Of a stretch of 64,000 nucleotides of DNA, positions 15,280-26,987 are shown piece after piece (the stretch's first letter is position 1; each line of letters opens with the position of its first letter). The translations under genes and the position numbers were made by a program. The stretch covers positions 186,001 to 250,000 of the forward strand of contig NZ_QFLI01000001.1 in the NCBI RefSeq assembly GCF_003202155.1, written 5' to 3'. Under the pieces are notes generated by a model. It was not told the DNA's origin. It did not search any database and was given only the letters and a program-made list of their open reading frames with translations. This DNA comes from Marinifilum breve (GTDB lineage: Bacteria; Bacteroidota; Bacteroidia; Bacteroidales; Marinifilaceae).

Positions 15280-17328
15280 ATGCAAAAACTACTTCTTTTT
15301 ACATTCATACTTGCATTCACCATACAATCATTTGGTCAAAACAATTCGTTTGTAGATAGACAATTGGATTCCATACAAGATGTTCATGAACAGATCAAAT
15401 TCTTAAACGATTGGACTGGAAAAAACTACAGAAAACACCTTAATGAAGCATTGTTTTATTCAGAAAAATGTTTTGAACTTGCAAAAACAAATAAGAATTA
15501 TTCTGGAGCTGGAGATGCTTTAATCCGTATCGGTTTAGTACAGAGAAGAAAAGGTAATCACTCTGCAACCTTTTCATCTTACACTCAAGCTTTATCTTAT
15601 TATGAAACCGCTCAAGATTCTATTGGAATTCATAAAACTTATTTAAATAGAGGTAGTTTATTTATTGCAACTGAAAAATATAAATCTGCACTAAAAGATT
15701 ATTTTGAAAGTCTACAATTTTTCGAAAAATATAATGATTACAATAAAACCTCAATAATTTATAACAATATAGGATTAATATATAAAAGACTCAAAGACTA
15801 CAAAAAAGCAATTCAATACTATAAAAAATCCGCTAAAATAAGCACTGAAAATAACTTAAATTCCACTCTTTACCTGTCAAATACGAATATAGCCAATATT
15901 TACTCTATCCAAAATAAGTTTCAAGAAGCCTTAAGCTATCACAAGAAAAACTTAGATGTACTTAAAGCAAAACCTAACAAATATCGTCTGGCGCAAACCT
16001 ATCACAACATTGGTGCATGTTTTCTGGAAATGAAGCAATACGCTATGGCTATTGATTACCAAAAACAAAGTTTACAATTAAAGGAAAAAATAGGGAATAA
16101 GAATTTAATCATCACCTCTTTAAATGGACTATCTCAAGCCAATTATGTAATGGGAAATTTAGATGATGCATTAAACTATAGTAAAAGAGCTTATGAATTA
16201 GGAAAAGAAATTGGACATATTGATTATCAAAAAAATAGTGCATCCAGAATATTTCATATCCTAACCCATCAACACCAGGCGGATAGTGCGCTTCGTTATT
16301 GGGAGATATACGATCAGCTTAAAGATAGTTTGATTAACAAGGAGAGCTTAAAACAGGTAACTGAAATCCAGACCAAATACGAAGCAGAGAAGAAAGAAGC
16401 GCAAATTGCTTTGCTAAAGAAAGAGAACAATAATAAGGCTATGCAACGTAATGGCCTAGTTGTTATTTTGATATTGATTGCAGCTTATGCCGGATTTATA
16501 GTCTATTCGTATTACAGTAACAAAAAACTAACAAGATTACTTAGCCTACAAAAATCACGAATTGAGTGGTCGAAAGAACTTCTTGATTGCAGGAACAAAG
16601 AATTAAAAGTGTCGAACCAAACCAAAAATAAACTGTTCCAAATCATCTCTCATGATTTGCGTTCCCCTTTGGCTTCGGTATCGGGTATTTCCCATTTAAT
16701 ACAAATTCTTTTGAGGCAAGGAAGGTATCATGAACTGAATGAAACCAGCCAAGATTTGAACGAATGCGTAACACGAGTTCTTAACCTCACCGATAACCTT
16801 TTGTCTTGGTCATTGAATCAATCTGGCAAATTGCCTTTTACACCTGTAGTTATCCCTGTCAAGAAACTTTTGTCTGGCATTTTGGAAATCTATAAAACTG
16901 GTGCTCAACAAAAAAACATTTTGTTGGAATTATCCCTATCGCAAAATCTTTTTGTATATGCCGACCGACCAATGTTGGAAACCGTAGTACGTAACCTTTT
17001 AAACAATGCCTTAAAATTTACGCCCGAAGGTGGCTTAATTGTACTTGGGGCAGGAATAAAGGAAGATCACACCGAGATTTATATAGAAGACAGTGGTGTT
17101 GGAATATCCGATGAAGCAATTTCCCACATTTTTGAGTTGGATACTACAAGTAGTGGAACGCGCGGAGAAAAAGGAAATGGCTTGGGCTTGATACTATGTA
17201 AGGATTTTATCGAGAGAAATCATGGTAAAATTTGGGTAGAAAGTGAAGAAGGGCACGGAACAACATTTAGGTTTACAGTGCCAAATGCCGAAAAAATCTA
17301 TGTAGAGGAATCGATATCTCATCAATAA
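15280..17328 (+). CDS. membrane histidine kinase with TPR sensor domain
   Basis: 682 residues. A signal peptide (MQKLLLFTFILAFTIQSFGQ) leads into about six tetratricopeptide repeats (60-350; for example NNIGLIYKRLKDYKKAIQYY), placed outside the inner membrane. A coiled coil then joins one membrane helix (391-412, NGLVVILILIAAYAGFIVYS). The cytoplasmic part has the HisKA box FQIISHDLRSPLASV with H458, the N-box LRNLLNNALKF (read as VRNLLNNALKF) and the G-box GEKGNGLGLILC. There is no receiver or DNA-binding domain and no response-regulator gene next to it, so the partner is elsewhere. Common in Bacteroidota; the signal is unknown. Confidence 0.85.
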   Translation: MQKLLLFTFILAFTIQSFGQNNSFVDRQLDSIQDVHEQIKFLNDWTGKNYRKHLNEALFYSEKCFELAKTNKNYSGAGDALIRIGLVQRRKGNHSATFSSYTQALSYYETAQDSIGIHKTYLNRGSLFIATEKYKSALKDYFESLQFFEKYNDYNKTSIIYNNIGLIYKRLKDYKKAIQYYKKSAKISTENNLNSTLYLSNTNIANIYSIQNKFQEALSYHKKNLDVLKAKPNKYRLAQTYHNIGACFLEMKQYAMAIDYQKQSLQLKEKIGNKNLIITSLNGLSQANYVMGNLDDALNYSKRAYELGKEIGHIDYQKNSASRIFHILTHQHQADSALRYWEIYDQLKDSLINKESLKQVTEIQTKYEAEKKEAQIALLKKENNNKAMQRNGLVVILILIAAYAGFIVYSYYSNKKLTRLLSLQKSRIEWSKELLDCRNKELKVSNQTKNKLFQIISHDLRSPLASVSGISHLIQILLRQGRYHELNETSQDLNECVTRVLNLTDNLLSWSLNQSGKLPFTPVVIPVKKLLSGILEIYKTGAQQKNILLELSLSQNLFVYADRPMLETVVRNLLNNALKFTPEGGLIVLGAGIKEDHTEIYIEDSGVGISDEAISHIFELDTTSSGTRGEKGNGLGLILCKDFIERNHGKIWVESEEGHGTTFRFTVPNAEKIYVEESISHQ

Positions 17329-17349
17329 AATAGTATTCATTTATAACTA

Positions 17350-17377
17350 GTAGAGACATAGCGTGCTACGTCTTTAC
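17350..17377. repeat. short palindromic repeat (GTAGAGAC family)
   Basis: GTAGAGACATAGC and GCTACGTCTTTAC are near-perfect inverted arms. A second member of the same family lies at 63450-63476. Confidence 0.6.
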
Positions 17378-17439
17378 TTTTATGCGAACCATTTATTTAC
17401 AAAAACTTCATGGCTTATATGTTTTATTAAAGAGAATAA

Positions 17440-19098
<1,659 letters not shown>

Positions 19099-19122
19099 GT
19101 CTATATAAACCTTCAATATTTC

Positions 19123-19159
19123 ATCCCCCGGGCGTTCGCGTTTGGGGGATCTTTTTTTT
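19123..19159 (+). terminator. intrinsic terminator with TTCG loop
   Basis: ATCCCCCGGGCG, TTCG, CGTTTGGGGGAT: a 12-pair stem with G-T wobbles closed by a very stable TTCG tetraloop, followed by eight T. Confidence 0.85.
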
Positions 19160-19253
19160 CAATGAGCAATGAACAGTGAACAGTAAACAATGAATAATGA
19201 ACAATTAGTAATTAGCATTAACTGGGATCTGAATTCATTTCGCTTGTTACCTG

Positions 19254-19284
19254 AAGCTGACTGCTGACTGCTGACTGCTGATTG
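19254..19284. repeat. heptamer simple repeat
   Basis: Four tandem copies of GACTGCT-type heptamers (the fourth changed to GATTGCC). A related low-complexity stretch of TGAACA-type units lies just upstream (19162-19206). No function is evident. Confidence 0.6.
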
Positions 19285-19311
19285 CCGTACTCTAATATTA
19301 TTCAATATTAA

Positions 19312-19342
19312 TTGTTAATTACTAATTGATCCGTTATCTTTG
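19312..19342 (+). promoter_or_regulatory. deoB promoter
   Basis: TTG at 19312-19314, a 20-base spacer and TATCTTTG at 19335-19342 fit the Bacteroidota -33/-7 consensus. The site lies inside the longest open frame upstream of deoB, which shows that the real start is the ATG at 19404. Confidence 0.7.
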
Positions 19343-19403
19343 CGGCACTACAAAAACAACCCATCATCTGTATTTTTCGAAATACATAAAAACATTATAC
19401 TTT

Positions 19404-20582
19404 ATGATTCCAAAAATTGAACGTGCTACAATCGTAGTATTGGATAGCGCAGGTGTTGGTTATTTGCCAGATGCTGAAGAATTTGGCGATGTTGGATCCA
19501 ACACCATCGGAAATATTGCAAAACATTGCGGAGGTATCGAGCTTCCAAACATGCAAAAACTTGGTTTAGGTAACATCATCGATATTGAAGGTGTTAAGCC
19601 TGAAAATAATGCCAATGGAGCTTATGGAAAAGCAGCTGAAGCATCGAAAGGTAAAGATACAACTACTGGCCACTGGGAAATTGCTGGTGTGAAACTAGAA
19701 AAAGCGTTCCCTACTTATACCAATGGATTTTCAGAGGAAACCATCAAGTTGTTCGAAGAACGAACCGGTAGAAAAGTAATGGCAAACAAGCCAGCTTCGG
19801 GAACAGCAATTCTTGATGAATATGGCGATGAGCAAATGAAAACAGGAAATTGGATTGTTTACACATCTGCGGATCCTGTATTTCAAATTGCAGCACACGA
19901 AGAAGTAATTCCTTTGGAAGAGTTATACAAAGCTTGTGAAATTGCTTTAGAGATTTGTTCTGAGCATGAACCAGTAGCTCGTGTAATTGCTCGTCCATAC
20001 CTGGGAAGCGGAAAAGGCAACTTTACTCGTACTGCCAACCGTCATGATTATTCGGTTACGCCTCCAAAACCAACTGTTCTTGATCGATTAAAAGAGAACA
20101 AATTGGATGTGATTGGAATTGGTAAAACCAAAGATATTTTTGCAGGACAAGGAATCACAGATTCTAGAGGTACCAACAAAGACAATGTTGATGGTATTGA
20201 AAAAACACTTGTTGCTCTTGAAGAGGATTCTAAAGGTTTAATCTTTACCAACCTTGTTGATTTCGACATGGTTTACGGACACAGAAGAAATCCTGAAGGA
20301 TACAAAGATGCTTTGGAAGAATTCGATAAGTATCTGCCACAAATTCAAGAAAAGCTAAAAGAAGACGAAATTTTAATTTTAACCGCAGACCACGGTTGTG
20401 ATCCAACCTATAAAGGAACCGATCACACAAGGGAATACATTCCCGTAATGGTATATGGTAAAAACATCAAACAGAATGTTAATTTGGGTACCAGAACTAC
20501 TTTCGCTGATATTGCAGCAACAATTGAAGAATTGTTACTAGGCAATAAAGTTGAGGGAAGTTTTGCCAAAGACCTATACTAA
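19404..20582 (+). CDS. deoB: phosphopentomutase
   Basis: 392 residues from [19 protein letters not shown]. DeoB interconverts ribose 1-phosphate and ribose 5-phosphate (and the deoxy forms) in nucleoside salvage, with two Mn ions in an alkaline-phosphatase-type fold. Visible metal and catalytic motifs: VLDSAGVG with D14, [10 protein letters not shown] with the phosphorylated Thr, [15 protein letters not shown], and the C-terminal [17 protein letters not shown]. The length is typical. The ATG is chosen because a longer frame would begin upstream of its own promoter (19312-19342). A bidirectional terminator separates it from convergent cutC. Confidence 0.96.
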   Translation: MIPKIERATIVVLDSAGVGYLPDAEEFGDVGSNTIGNIAKHCGGIELPNMQKLGLGNIIDIEGVKPENNANGAYGKAAEASKGKDTTTGHWEIAGVKLEKAFPTYTNGFSEETIKLFEERTGRKVMANKPASGTAILDEYGDEQMKTGNWIVYTSADPVFQIAAHEEVIPLEELYKACEIALEICSEHEPVARVIARPYLGSGKGNFTRTANRHDYSVTPPKPTVLDRLKENKLDVIGIGKTKDIFAGQGITDSRGTNKDNVDGIEKTLVALEEDSKGLIFTNLVDFDMVYGHRRNPEGYKDALEEFDKYLPQIQEKLKEDEILILTADHGCDPTYKGTDHTREYIPVMVYGKNIKQNVNLGTRTTFADIAATIEELLLGNKVEGSFAKDLY

Positions 20583-20601
20583 AAGTTTTCAAACCAATAA
20601 A

Positions 20602-20640
20602 AGGAGCTGTTTCAATTATAAAACAGCTCTTTTATTTTTA
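20602..20640. terminator. shared terminator of deoB and cutC
   Basis: GAGCTGTTT (20604-20612) and AAACAGCTC (20621-20629) pair around an eight-base loop, followed by TTTTATTTTT on the plus strand. It lies between the convergent gene ends. Confidence 0.75.
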
Positions 20641-21372
20641 TGCATTAAGCTGGTTTAAAACCTTCTTTATTTTCTCTGCATCAGCTTCGTAATATTCAAA
20701 TTCGGGAATACTCCCCTCTCCGCCCATGTTAATATTCGGATTCTGATATTTCATTTTGCTTTGAACCAACTTTTTCGCAGAACAATGAAACTCCTTAGCT
20801 CCGGTTACCTCCTTAAGCTTGGCAATATTTGCTTCGTTTACCCCGCTACCCGGCATTATTATAATCTTATTATCAGCTTTTTCTACCAATTCGGCCAAAA
20901 GTTCTATTCCTTCTTCTGCAGTTTGCATTCCTCCCGAAGTAAGAATTCTGTCAACACCTATTTCCATCAACTCCTGCAAAGCGTCAATATGATTTTCAAC
21001 CATGTCGAATGCTCTATGGAAAGTAAAACTCATTGGTTTTGCCAAATCAACCAATTCTTTTGTTCGCTTAATGTCAATTTTTCCATCTGTAAGCAAAACT
21101 CCTGATACCACACCATCTACACCTTCTTCTTTACAGGATAGAATATCCTTCTTCATGCATTCAAATTCAACATCTGAATAGCAAAAATCGGCACCTCTAG
21201 GTCTAATAATAACATGTACAGGAATACTTAGCTTTTCTTTTACCAATTGTATTGTAGCCAAACTTGGTGTTGTACCACCTTCATAAACACCAGCACACAA
21301 TTCAATACGGTTTGCACCAGCTTGCTCAGCAATTACTGCCGATTGCACAGAATAACAACAAATTTCTAACAT
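20638..21372 (-). CDS. cutC: CutC family protein (copper homeostasis CutC)
   Basis: 244 residues from MLEICCYSVQSAVIAEQAGA. It is a TIM-barrel protein of the CutC family: RIELCAGVYEGGTTPS, HVIIRPRGADFCYS, FTFHRAFDM, RILTSGGMQTA and MPGSGVNEANI are family hallmarks. The family was linked to copper tolerance, but the biochemical function is not firmly established. The frame stays open to 21441; ATG at 21396 is another option. The start at 21372 is preferred because a promoter (TTG, 20 bases, TACCTTTT) ends at 21406, which would put the transcript start near 21400. Confidence 0.9.
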   Translation of the reverse strand: MLEICCYSVQSAVIAEQAGANRIELCAGVYEGGTTPSLATIQLVKEKLSIPVHVIIRPRGADFCYSDVEFECMKKDILSCKEEGVDGVVSGVLLTDGKIDIKRTKELVDLAKPMSFTFHRAFDMVENHIDALQELMEIGVDRILTSGGMQTAEEGIELLAELVEKADNKIIIMPGSGVNEANIAKLKEVTGAKEFHCSAKKLVQSKMKYQNPNINMGGEGSIPEFEYYEADAEKIKKVLNQLNA

Positions 21373-21405
21373 TCTATCAAGTTTCTTTTCTAGCATTAAG
21401 ATTTG

Positions 21406-21436
21406 AAAAGGTAAAAGTAATTTTCTCTTCTCACAA
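21406..21436 (-). promoter_or_regulatory. cutC promoter
   Basis: On the minus strand TTG (21436-21434), a 20-base spacer and TACCTTTT (21413-21406), one base from the TAnnTTTG consensus. Confidence 0.55.
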
Positions 21437-21571
21437 TACACAATATTATTTTAATATGGCACCATATTGAATACCAATTAACTGATTTAACAATCTTTAA
21501 TTTTATAAATTACGTAAAGAGAACTTTTTTCAGTAATTTGTTGTGGATTGATTAACCCAGATTTACCCAAC

Positions 21572-24500
21572 ATGAACCACCGAAAACCATTTTTGCTATT
21601 CCTTACTATTTTGTTGTCTTTGAACAGTATTTTCGCCCAACAAAATAACATTCGATTCAAACGTATCACAATTAATGATGGACTGTCGCTTAGTTCCGTT
21701 TATTGCATTTTTCAGGATTCTAAAGGCTTCATGTGGTTTGGAACCGAAGATGGTTTAAATCGATACGATGGTAAAAATTTTGTGATTTACAGAAGCGATC
21801 CCGACGATTTAAATACCATTACTCACAAGTGGATAGAGCACATATATGAAGATAGCAAAGGAAATCTATGGCTCGGCTCTCGAGGTGGACTCACTCGATT
21901 TGATCCAGTTCATGAACAATTTACCCAATTCAGAGGCTTAGGAGCTAATAAAATTTTAACAAACGATACGATTACGCATTTGTACGAAGATTCTCATAAG
22001 CGATTGTGGATTGGTACTTTAAATGGCATCAATTGCATTGATCTCGAAAAACTAACTGCTATCGACATAAAAAACACCCATGGTATTTCATCCAGAATTA
22101 ATGGAATTCTTCAGGTAAATCCTAACAAAATCTTAATTGCAACAGATGTTGGATTGTACTCTTACAATCAGAAATCCAATCAAATCGTAAATGAAAAACT
22201 GTCTGATAGCCAGGATAGCATTCGAATCACTACTTTAATTCAAAATCCTAATTCCATTCTAGTAGGAACCAATAATGGCTTTTATGTGCTAGATAAAAAT
22301 CTAAAAACAAAACCACAGCATTTCCTCAAAGATATTGACGTAGAAAGAATCATATTCGATAAAGATTCCACAATATGGATTTCTACTAATAAAGCATTAC
22401 TGTATCAACCTAAAAATGCTACAAAATTTAAAAAATCAGTAAAATCATTCGAATCTACCAATAGCCTTTCCATTAATACGGAAAAACCTCTAATAATTGA
22501 CAGCAAGAGTAATTTATGGTTTGGAACATTTGGATCTGGATTATTTCGACTGGACAACAAAGAACAGAAAAAATACCATTACAAGAATAATTCAGCGGAT
22601 TCGCAAAGCCTATCTGAAAACACTATCAACTGTATTTACGAAGACCGAAATGGAGTTATCTGGATTGGTACATTTGGTGCTGGAATAAGTATTTACGATC
22701 CACAATTGCATAAATTCAATTTGTTAAGACACGATCCTTTAGATCAAAATAGCCTACCGGCTAATTTTATTTGGACCATCTGTGAAGACAAAGACGCCAA
22801 TGTATGGATTGGAACAAACAACCAAGGCCTTACCAAATACCAAATACGCCAAGACACTTTTATCAGGTACGATCTTAGGCAATCTAAAAAACTTCCTCAT
22901 AAAGCCATCCGAAAAGTTTATGAAGACAAAAAAGGCATAATTTGGATTGGTACTGATGGTGATGGTCTTATTCGTTTTAATCCACTAAATGGAAAAAGAA
23001 AATACTTCACACATAATTCGAACAACAAACAATCGATTAGTAACAATTCGGTCCGTGTGATTTTTGAAGATAGTGAAGGTTTACTTTGGGTTGGCACACA
23101 AAGTGGTTTAAATCTATTCGATCCTAAAACTGAAAAATTCACTCAATTCAAACATTCGGATAATGACCCTAACAGCATTTCCCACAATTTTGTGTATTCA
23201 GTAATTTTCGAAGATTCAAAAGGAAACATTTGGGTAGGTACCTGTGGTGGCGGTTTAAATGTTTACAACAAAGAATCAAAATCATTCAACAGCTATACAT
23301 ACAACAGTAATTCTCAAAACACAATCTCAGATGATGTGGTATTCTCCATTTACGAAGAGCCAAATGGAACTTTATGGATTGGTACAAATAACAAATTAAA
23401 TAAGTTCAATCCCAACTCTCAACAGTTTGAGCATTTTGGAACAGAACATGGATTACCAAATAATGTTATTTACGGCGTTCTCCCTGATGTCAAAAACAAT
23501 ATATGGCTCAGTACCAATTCCGGAATATGCAAGTTCTCTTTAAAAAACCATTCTTGTAACAATTTTGATGTTCATGATGGTTTACAAAGCAATGAATTTA
23601 ATGGTGGAGCATTCCATAAAGGCAAAAGTGGCTTGCTCTATTTTGGTGGAGTTTATGGACTCAATATTATCAATCCTGACAAAGAGATCACAGAAGACGC
23701 ATTGTATGATGCTGTACTTACCAAATTGGAAATTCATGGTCAGCCTGTAAATGTGCTTCCATTAACTTCAAAAGGGAATAAAATATCCTACACCAAAGAA
23801 AATGACACCTATGGTTTTTCAAAAAGCATAGCCTTTACCGATTCAATTGAATTGGATTACGAGCATCGATTTATTTCATTTGAATTCTCCACCTTGTCTA
23901 GCTTTTCTCCCGACAAGGTAAACTATGCCTATAGACTTAAAGGTTTGGAAAAAAAATGGGTGTATTCTGAGAAAAGAAATTTTGCATCCTACTCTAATCT
24001 TTCACCAGGTAAATATACCTTTCAGGTGATTGCTCAAAATCCTTATGGAAAATGGAGTAAAACTCCCAAAGAGTTGCAAATCATCATACATCCCCCATTT
24101 TTCATGACTTGGTGGTTTATTCTTCTTCTGGTAATTGTAGCTAGTGGAATCATTGTTTTTGTATACGGATATCTTTTAAATATCAAGACCAACAAACTAC
24201 TTAGTGCACAAAACGAAAAAATTAAAATTGCCAATAAAAACCTAAAAGAATCAGAACAAAACCTAAAAGAATTGGTTGCCACCAAAGACAAGTTTTTCAG
24301 AATCATATCGCATGATTTAAAAAATCCATTTACCAGCTTACTATCTATTAGTGAAATGATTCATGAGAACTATGAACATGTTGAAGAAGAAGAAAAACAA
24401 ATTGGCATTCGAAAAATACATGAGTCTGTAAAGCATATTTTCAATCTATTAGAGAATCTTCTTACCTGGTCACGTTCTCAAACAGGAAAAATTAATTTTG

Positions 24501-24958
24501 AACCCAATGAATTTGATTTATGTGGACTGATATCAGAAACCCTAAACCTATATCAAGCTTCGGCGGAAAAAAAACAAATCAATCTCACTAAATTTTGCCC
24601 GGAAGAAATAAAGGTGAAAGCCGACAGAAACATGTGTAGTTCTGTTTTAAGAAACCTGATCAATAATGCAATTAAATTTTCTCACAATACCAGCGAGGTT
24701 TCTATAAAGGTGATTCCGCATACTGATTTTCATGAAATTCAAATCATAGATCAAGGCATTGGAATTGATAAAGAAAACACAGATAAACTATTCAGAATTG
24801 ACCTAAAATATAAATCATCAGGGACAGCTGGAGAAAAAGGTACAGGATTGGGCTTACTGCTTTGCAAAGAGTTTGTAGAAATGAATAGCGGAAAGATAAA
24901 AGTTGAAAGTAAACTAGGCGAAGGAAGTACATTTATATTCACCCTGCCCTCTGCTTAA
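21572..24958 (+). CDS. beta-propeller sensor histidine kinase (Reg_prop/Y_Y_Y), no receiver domain
   Basis: 1128 residues from MNHRKPFLLFLTILLSLNSI, a signal peptide ending near AQ. About 13 Reg_prop blades follow (pattern IYEDSKGNLWLGSRGGL, FEDSEGLLWVGTQSGLNLF), enough for two seven-bladed propellers outside the membrane. A Y_Y_Y domain (about 765-835) and one membrane helix (FFMTWWFILLLVIVASGIIV) come next. The cytoplasmic part has HisKA (FFRIISHDLKNPFTSL) and HATPase_c (LRNLINNAIKFS, GEKGTGLGLLLC). Polysaccharide-sensing hybrid two-component proteins share the sensor, but here the receiver and AraC domains are absent, and no SusC/D or glycan enzyme genes are adjacent. Ligand and partner are unknown. 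ATG 21572 is preferred over an upstream in-frame TTG because it starts the signal peptide. Confidence 0.9.
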   Translation: MNHRKPFLLFLTILLSLNSIFAQQNNIRFKRITINDGLSLSSVYCIFQDSKGFMWFGTEDGLNRYDGKNFVIYRSDPDDLNTITHKWIEHIYEDSKGNLWLGSRGGLTRFDPVHEQFTQFRGLGANKILTNDTITHLYEDSHKRLWIGTLNGINCIDLEKLTAIDIKNTHGISSRINGILQVNPNKILIATDVGLYSYNQKSNQIVNEKLSDSQDSIRITTLIQNPNSILVGTNNGFYVLDKNLKTKPQHFLKDIDVERIIFDKDSTIWISTNKALLYQPKNATKFKKSVKSFESTNSLSINTEKPLIIDSKSNLWFGTFGSGLFRLDNKEQKKYHYKNNSADSQSLSENTINCIYEDRNGVIWIGTFGAGISIYDPQLHKFNLLRHDPLDQNSLPANFIWTICEDKDANVWIGTNNQGLTKYQIRQDTFIRYDLRQSKKLPHKAIRKVYEDKKGIIWIGTDGDGLIRFNPLNGKRKYFTHNSNNKQSISNNSVRVIFEDSEGLLWVGTQSGLNLFDPKTEKFTQFKHSDNDPNSISHNFVYSVIFEDSKGNIWVGTCGGGLNVYNKESKSFNSYTYNSNSQNTISDDVVFSIYEEPNGTLWIGTNNKLNKFNPNSQQFEHFGTEHGLPNNVIYGVLPDVKNNIWLSTNSGICKFSLKNHSCNNFDVHDGLQSNEFNGGAFHKGKSGLLYFGGVYGLNIINPDKEITEDALYDAVLTKLEIHGQPVNVLPLTSKGNKISYTKENDTYGFSKSIAFTDSIELDYEHRFISFEFSTLSSFSPDKVNYAYRLKGLEKKWVYSEKRNFASYSNLSPGKYTFQVIAQNPYGKWSKTPKELQIIIHPPFFMTWWFILLLVIVASGIIVFVYGYLLNIKTNKLLSAQNEKIKIANKNLKESEQNLKELVATKDKFFRIISHDLKNPFTSLLSISEMIHENYEHVEEEEKQIGIRKIHESVKHIFNLLENLLTWSRSQTGKINFEPNEFDLCGLISETLNLYQASAEKKQINLTKFCPEEIKVKADRNMCSSVLRNLINNAIKFSHNTSEVSIKVIPHTDFHEIQIIDQGIGIDKENTDKLFRIDLKYKSSGTAGEKGTGLGLLLCKEFVEMNSGKIKVESKLGEGSTFIFTLPSA

Positions 24959-24991
24959 TTTGTAAGAACCTGTTAAAATAAACTGACTCAA

Positions 24992-25022
24992 TTTGGATTT
25001 CTCAAGAATTTAAAGATATTTG
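24992..25022 (+). promoter_or_regulatory. nadA promoter
   Basis: TTTG (24992-24995), a 19-base spacer and GATATTTG (25015-25022), one base off TAnnTTTG. It shows that the in-frame TTG at 25020 is not the start codon. Confidence 0.6.
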
Positions 25023-25061
25023 CATCTGTATTTATACAACCTTATAGCAAAGAAAAATTTG

Positions 25062-25988
25062 ATGAGAGAAAAAGTTCTTCAACTGGCAAAAGAAAAGAAT
25101 GCAGTTATCTTAGCGCACTATTACCAAACTCCGGATATTCAGGAAATTGCGAATTTTAAAGGTGATAGCTTGGCACTTGCTCAAAAGGCAACCGAAGTAG
25201 ATGCAGATATTATTTTATTTGCGGGGGTTCATTTTATGGCCGAAACTGCAAAAATCCTTAATCCAAACACCAAAGTTCTCCTTCCTGATTTGGAAGCTGG
25301 ATGCTCTTTGGCAGAATCTTGTCCTGCAGGTGATTTTGCAAAATTCAAAGCAAAATATCCCGATCACATGGTGATTTCATACATCAACTGTAGTGCAGAA
25401 ATAAAGACTCTTTCCGATTTAATTTGCACATCAGGTAATGCGGTCCAACTGGTTGAATCGTTGCCTAAAGATCAGAAAATTATATTTGCTCCAGATAAAA
25501 ACCTGGGTCGTTACATTAATGAAGTAACTGGAAGAGATATGGTTTTATGGGATGGAACTTGCGAGGTTCATGATATTCTTTCAGCAGAAAAAATCATGAA
25601 GATGAAAGTTGAGAATCCAGATGCAACTTTAATTGCTCACCCAGAATGTCCGCAACCGGTATTAATGCTTGCGGATTTTGTTGGATCTACAACCGCTATG
25701 CTGAAATACACCAAAGACAGCAATGCTCAGAAATTTATTGTAGCTACGGAAACTGGCATTCTTCATCAAATGAAAAAAGATTCACCAGAAAAGGAATTTT
25801 TAATTGTTCCTGCTGATGAAACTTGCTCGTGCAACGATTGTGCTTACATGAAGTTAAATACCATGGAGAAAATTTATTTGGCTCTTAAAAATGAACAACC
25901 AGAAATCATTCTTCCCAATGATATCATGGAAAATGCCAAAGCTCCAATAGTTAAAATGCTTGAAATGTCGAAACAGTTAAAACTGTAA
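25062..25988 (+). CDS. nadA: quinolinate synthase
   Basis: 308 residues from MREKVLQLAKEKNAVILAHYYQ. NadA condenses iminoaspartate with dihydroxyacetone phosphate to quinolinate in NAD synthesis and needs a 4Fe-4S cluster. Three conserved cysteine regions are visible: SYINCSAEIK, IAHPECPQPV and DETCSCNDCAYMKLNTMEK. HYYQTPDIQEIANFKGDSL forms the N-terminal substrate site. The length is typical of the family. No nadB or nadC lies beside it. It is transcribed alone from the promoter at 24992 and ends at a shared terminator. Confidence 0.95.
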   Translation: MREKVLQLAKEKNAVILAHYYQTPDIQEIANFKGDSLALAQKATEVDADIILFAGVHFMAETAKILNPNTKVLLPDLEAGCSLAESCPAGDFAKFKAKYPDHMVISYINCSAEIKTLSDLICTSGNAVQLVESLPKDQKIIFAPDKNLGRYINEVTGRDMVLWDGTCEVHDILSAEKIMKMKVENPDATLIAHPECPQPVLMLADFVGSTTAMLKYTKDSNAQKFIVATETGILHQMKKDSPEKEFLIVPADETCSCNDCAYMKLNTMEKIYLALKNEQPEIILPNDIMENAKAPIVKMLEMSKQLKL

Positions 25989-25997
25989 TTGTCTAAG

Positions 25998-26028
25998 AAA
26001 AGCCATCAAATCTGATGGCTTTTTTATT
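25998..26028. terminator. shared terminator of nadA and the convergent membrane gene
   Basis: AAAGCCATCA and TGATGGCTTT pair around AATC, followed by TTTTATTATT on the plus strand and a matching A-run on the other side. Confidence 0.8.
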
Positions 26029-26032
26029 ATTC

Positions 26033-26740
26033 TTATTTTATTTCTACTCCAGCTAATTCGCAAGCTTCTTTGAAGTGTAATTCATCAACTGCTTTGTATA
26101 AAACTGCAAAGGCTGAGTGTACCCAAACCAATGAAACGAATACTCCTACTACAAGGCAAATAATTCCCAGAATTATTATAATGAACGATAGAATGCCCAT
26201 TCCAAAAATGGTCCAGAAATATCCTTTCGTAAGGTAATAGCTTAGTTTTACCGCTTGAATTGGATCTACATTTTTATCCATAACCAGATAAGGGACGAAA
26301 ACCAATTTACACAACAGGTATATGCCGGGAATAATCAGTAAAATAAATCCAAGCCCAGTAATACCAATAACCAGCAAATGACTCAAAATAACTATCAAGT
26401 ATTTTTTAAAGCCTGATAGAATTTCTTCGAATTGTGGCTCTTTTTTTCTGGCTGCGTTCAAATATATCCAGTCGAATCCATAATTAAATGGTGTAATAAT
26501 CATTACATAGTAGATGAATCCAATTAAATTAAAAAATGAAATCCCGACAGAATAAGAATCATCAACATTTTCAAGGTACTGCTTATACCCCATTGGAATA
26601 TCGAGTAATCCCGCCAGAATTACTGCCAAAAAAAGAATCAAGAAATGATTCTTCAATACATTCCATCCTTCTTGAAAACATCCACCAATGGTTGGGTAAA
26701 CTTTTAGAACCAGCTCCTCTTTACAGAAATCGACTTTCAT
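26033..26740 (-). CDS. multi-pass membrane protein, DUF975/YciC-like
   Basis: 235 residues with five or six hydrophobic segments, for example FLILFLAVILAGLLDIP, FNLIGFIYYVMIITPF, LLVIGITGLGFILLIIPGIYL and FIIIILGIICLVVGVFVSLV. Conserved-looking loops are the N-terminal GGCFQEGWNVLKNH, IPGIYLLCKLVFVPYLVMDKN and AVKLSYYLTKGYFW; the last pair is typical of the DUF975/YciC-like group of integral membrane proteins. The function of that group is unknown. The family call is by pattern only. It is a single gene, convergent with nadA. Confidence 0.6.
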   Translation of the reverse strand: MKVDFCKEELVLKVYPTIGGCFQEGWNVLKNHFLILFLAVILAGLLDIPMGYKQYLENVDDSYSVGISFFNLIGFIYYVMIITPFNYGFDWIYLNAARKKEPQFEEILSGFKKYLIVILSHLLVIGITGLGFILLIIPGIYLLCKLVFVPYLVMDKNVDPIQAVKLSYYLTKGYFWTIFGMGILSFIIIILGIICLVVGVFVSLVWVHSAFAVLYKAVDELHFKEACELAGVEIK

Positions 26741-26987
26741 ATTAACCTAAATACTTGTTTGCTTATAGAATTAAACTAAAATTAGTTATAAAATCTGAGA
26801 TGTCTATATAATAATTTTCATTAAATAATCTACTTGCATGAACTGAAGGTAATTACCCGCAAATAAAAAAATACAATTTTTGATAGGGTAAATTTAAACT
26901 CATGCATCATAGTAATAGAAACAGGAAATTGAACGATCGTAATTCCATATTAACAACAATAATATAAACAGATAAAAACATTTTGCC

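Noticed and set aside
19326-19403. N-terminal extension of DeoB
   Set aside because: It would begin before the -7 box of its own promoter and has no similarity to DeoB N-termini.
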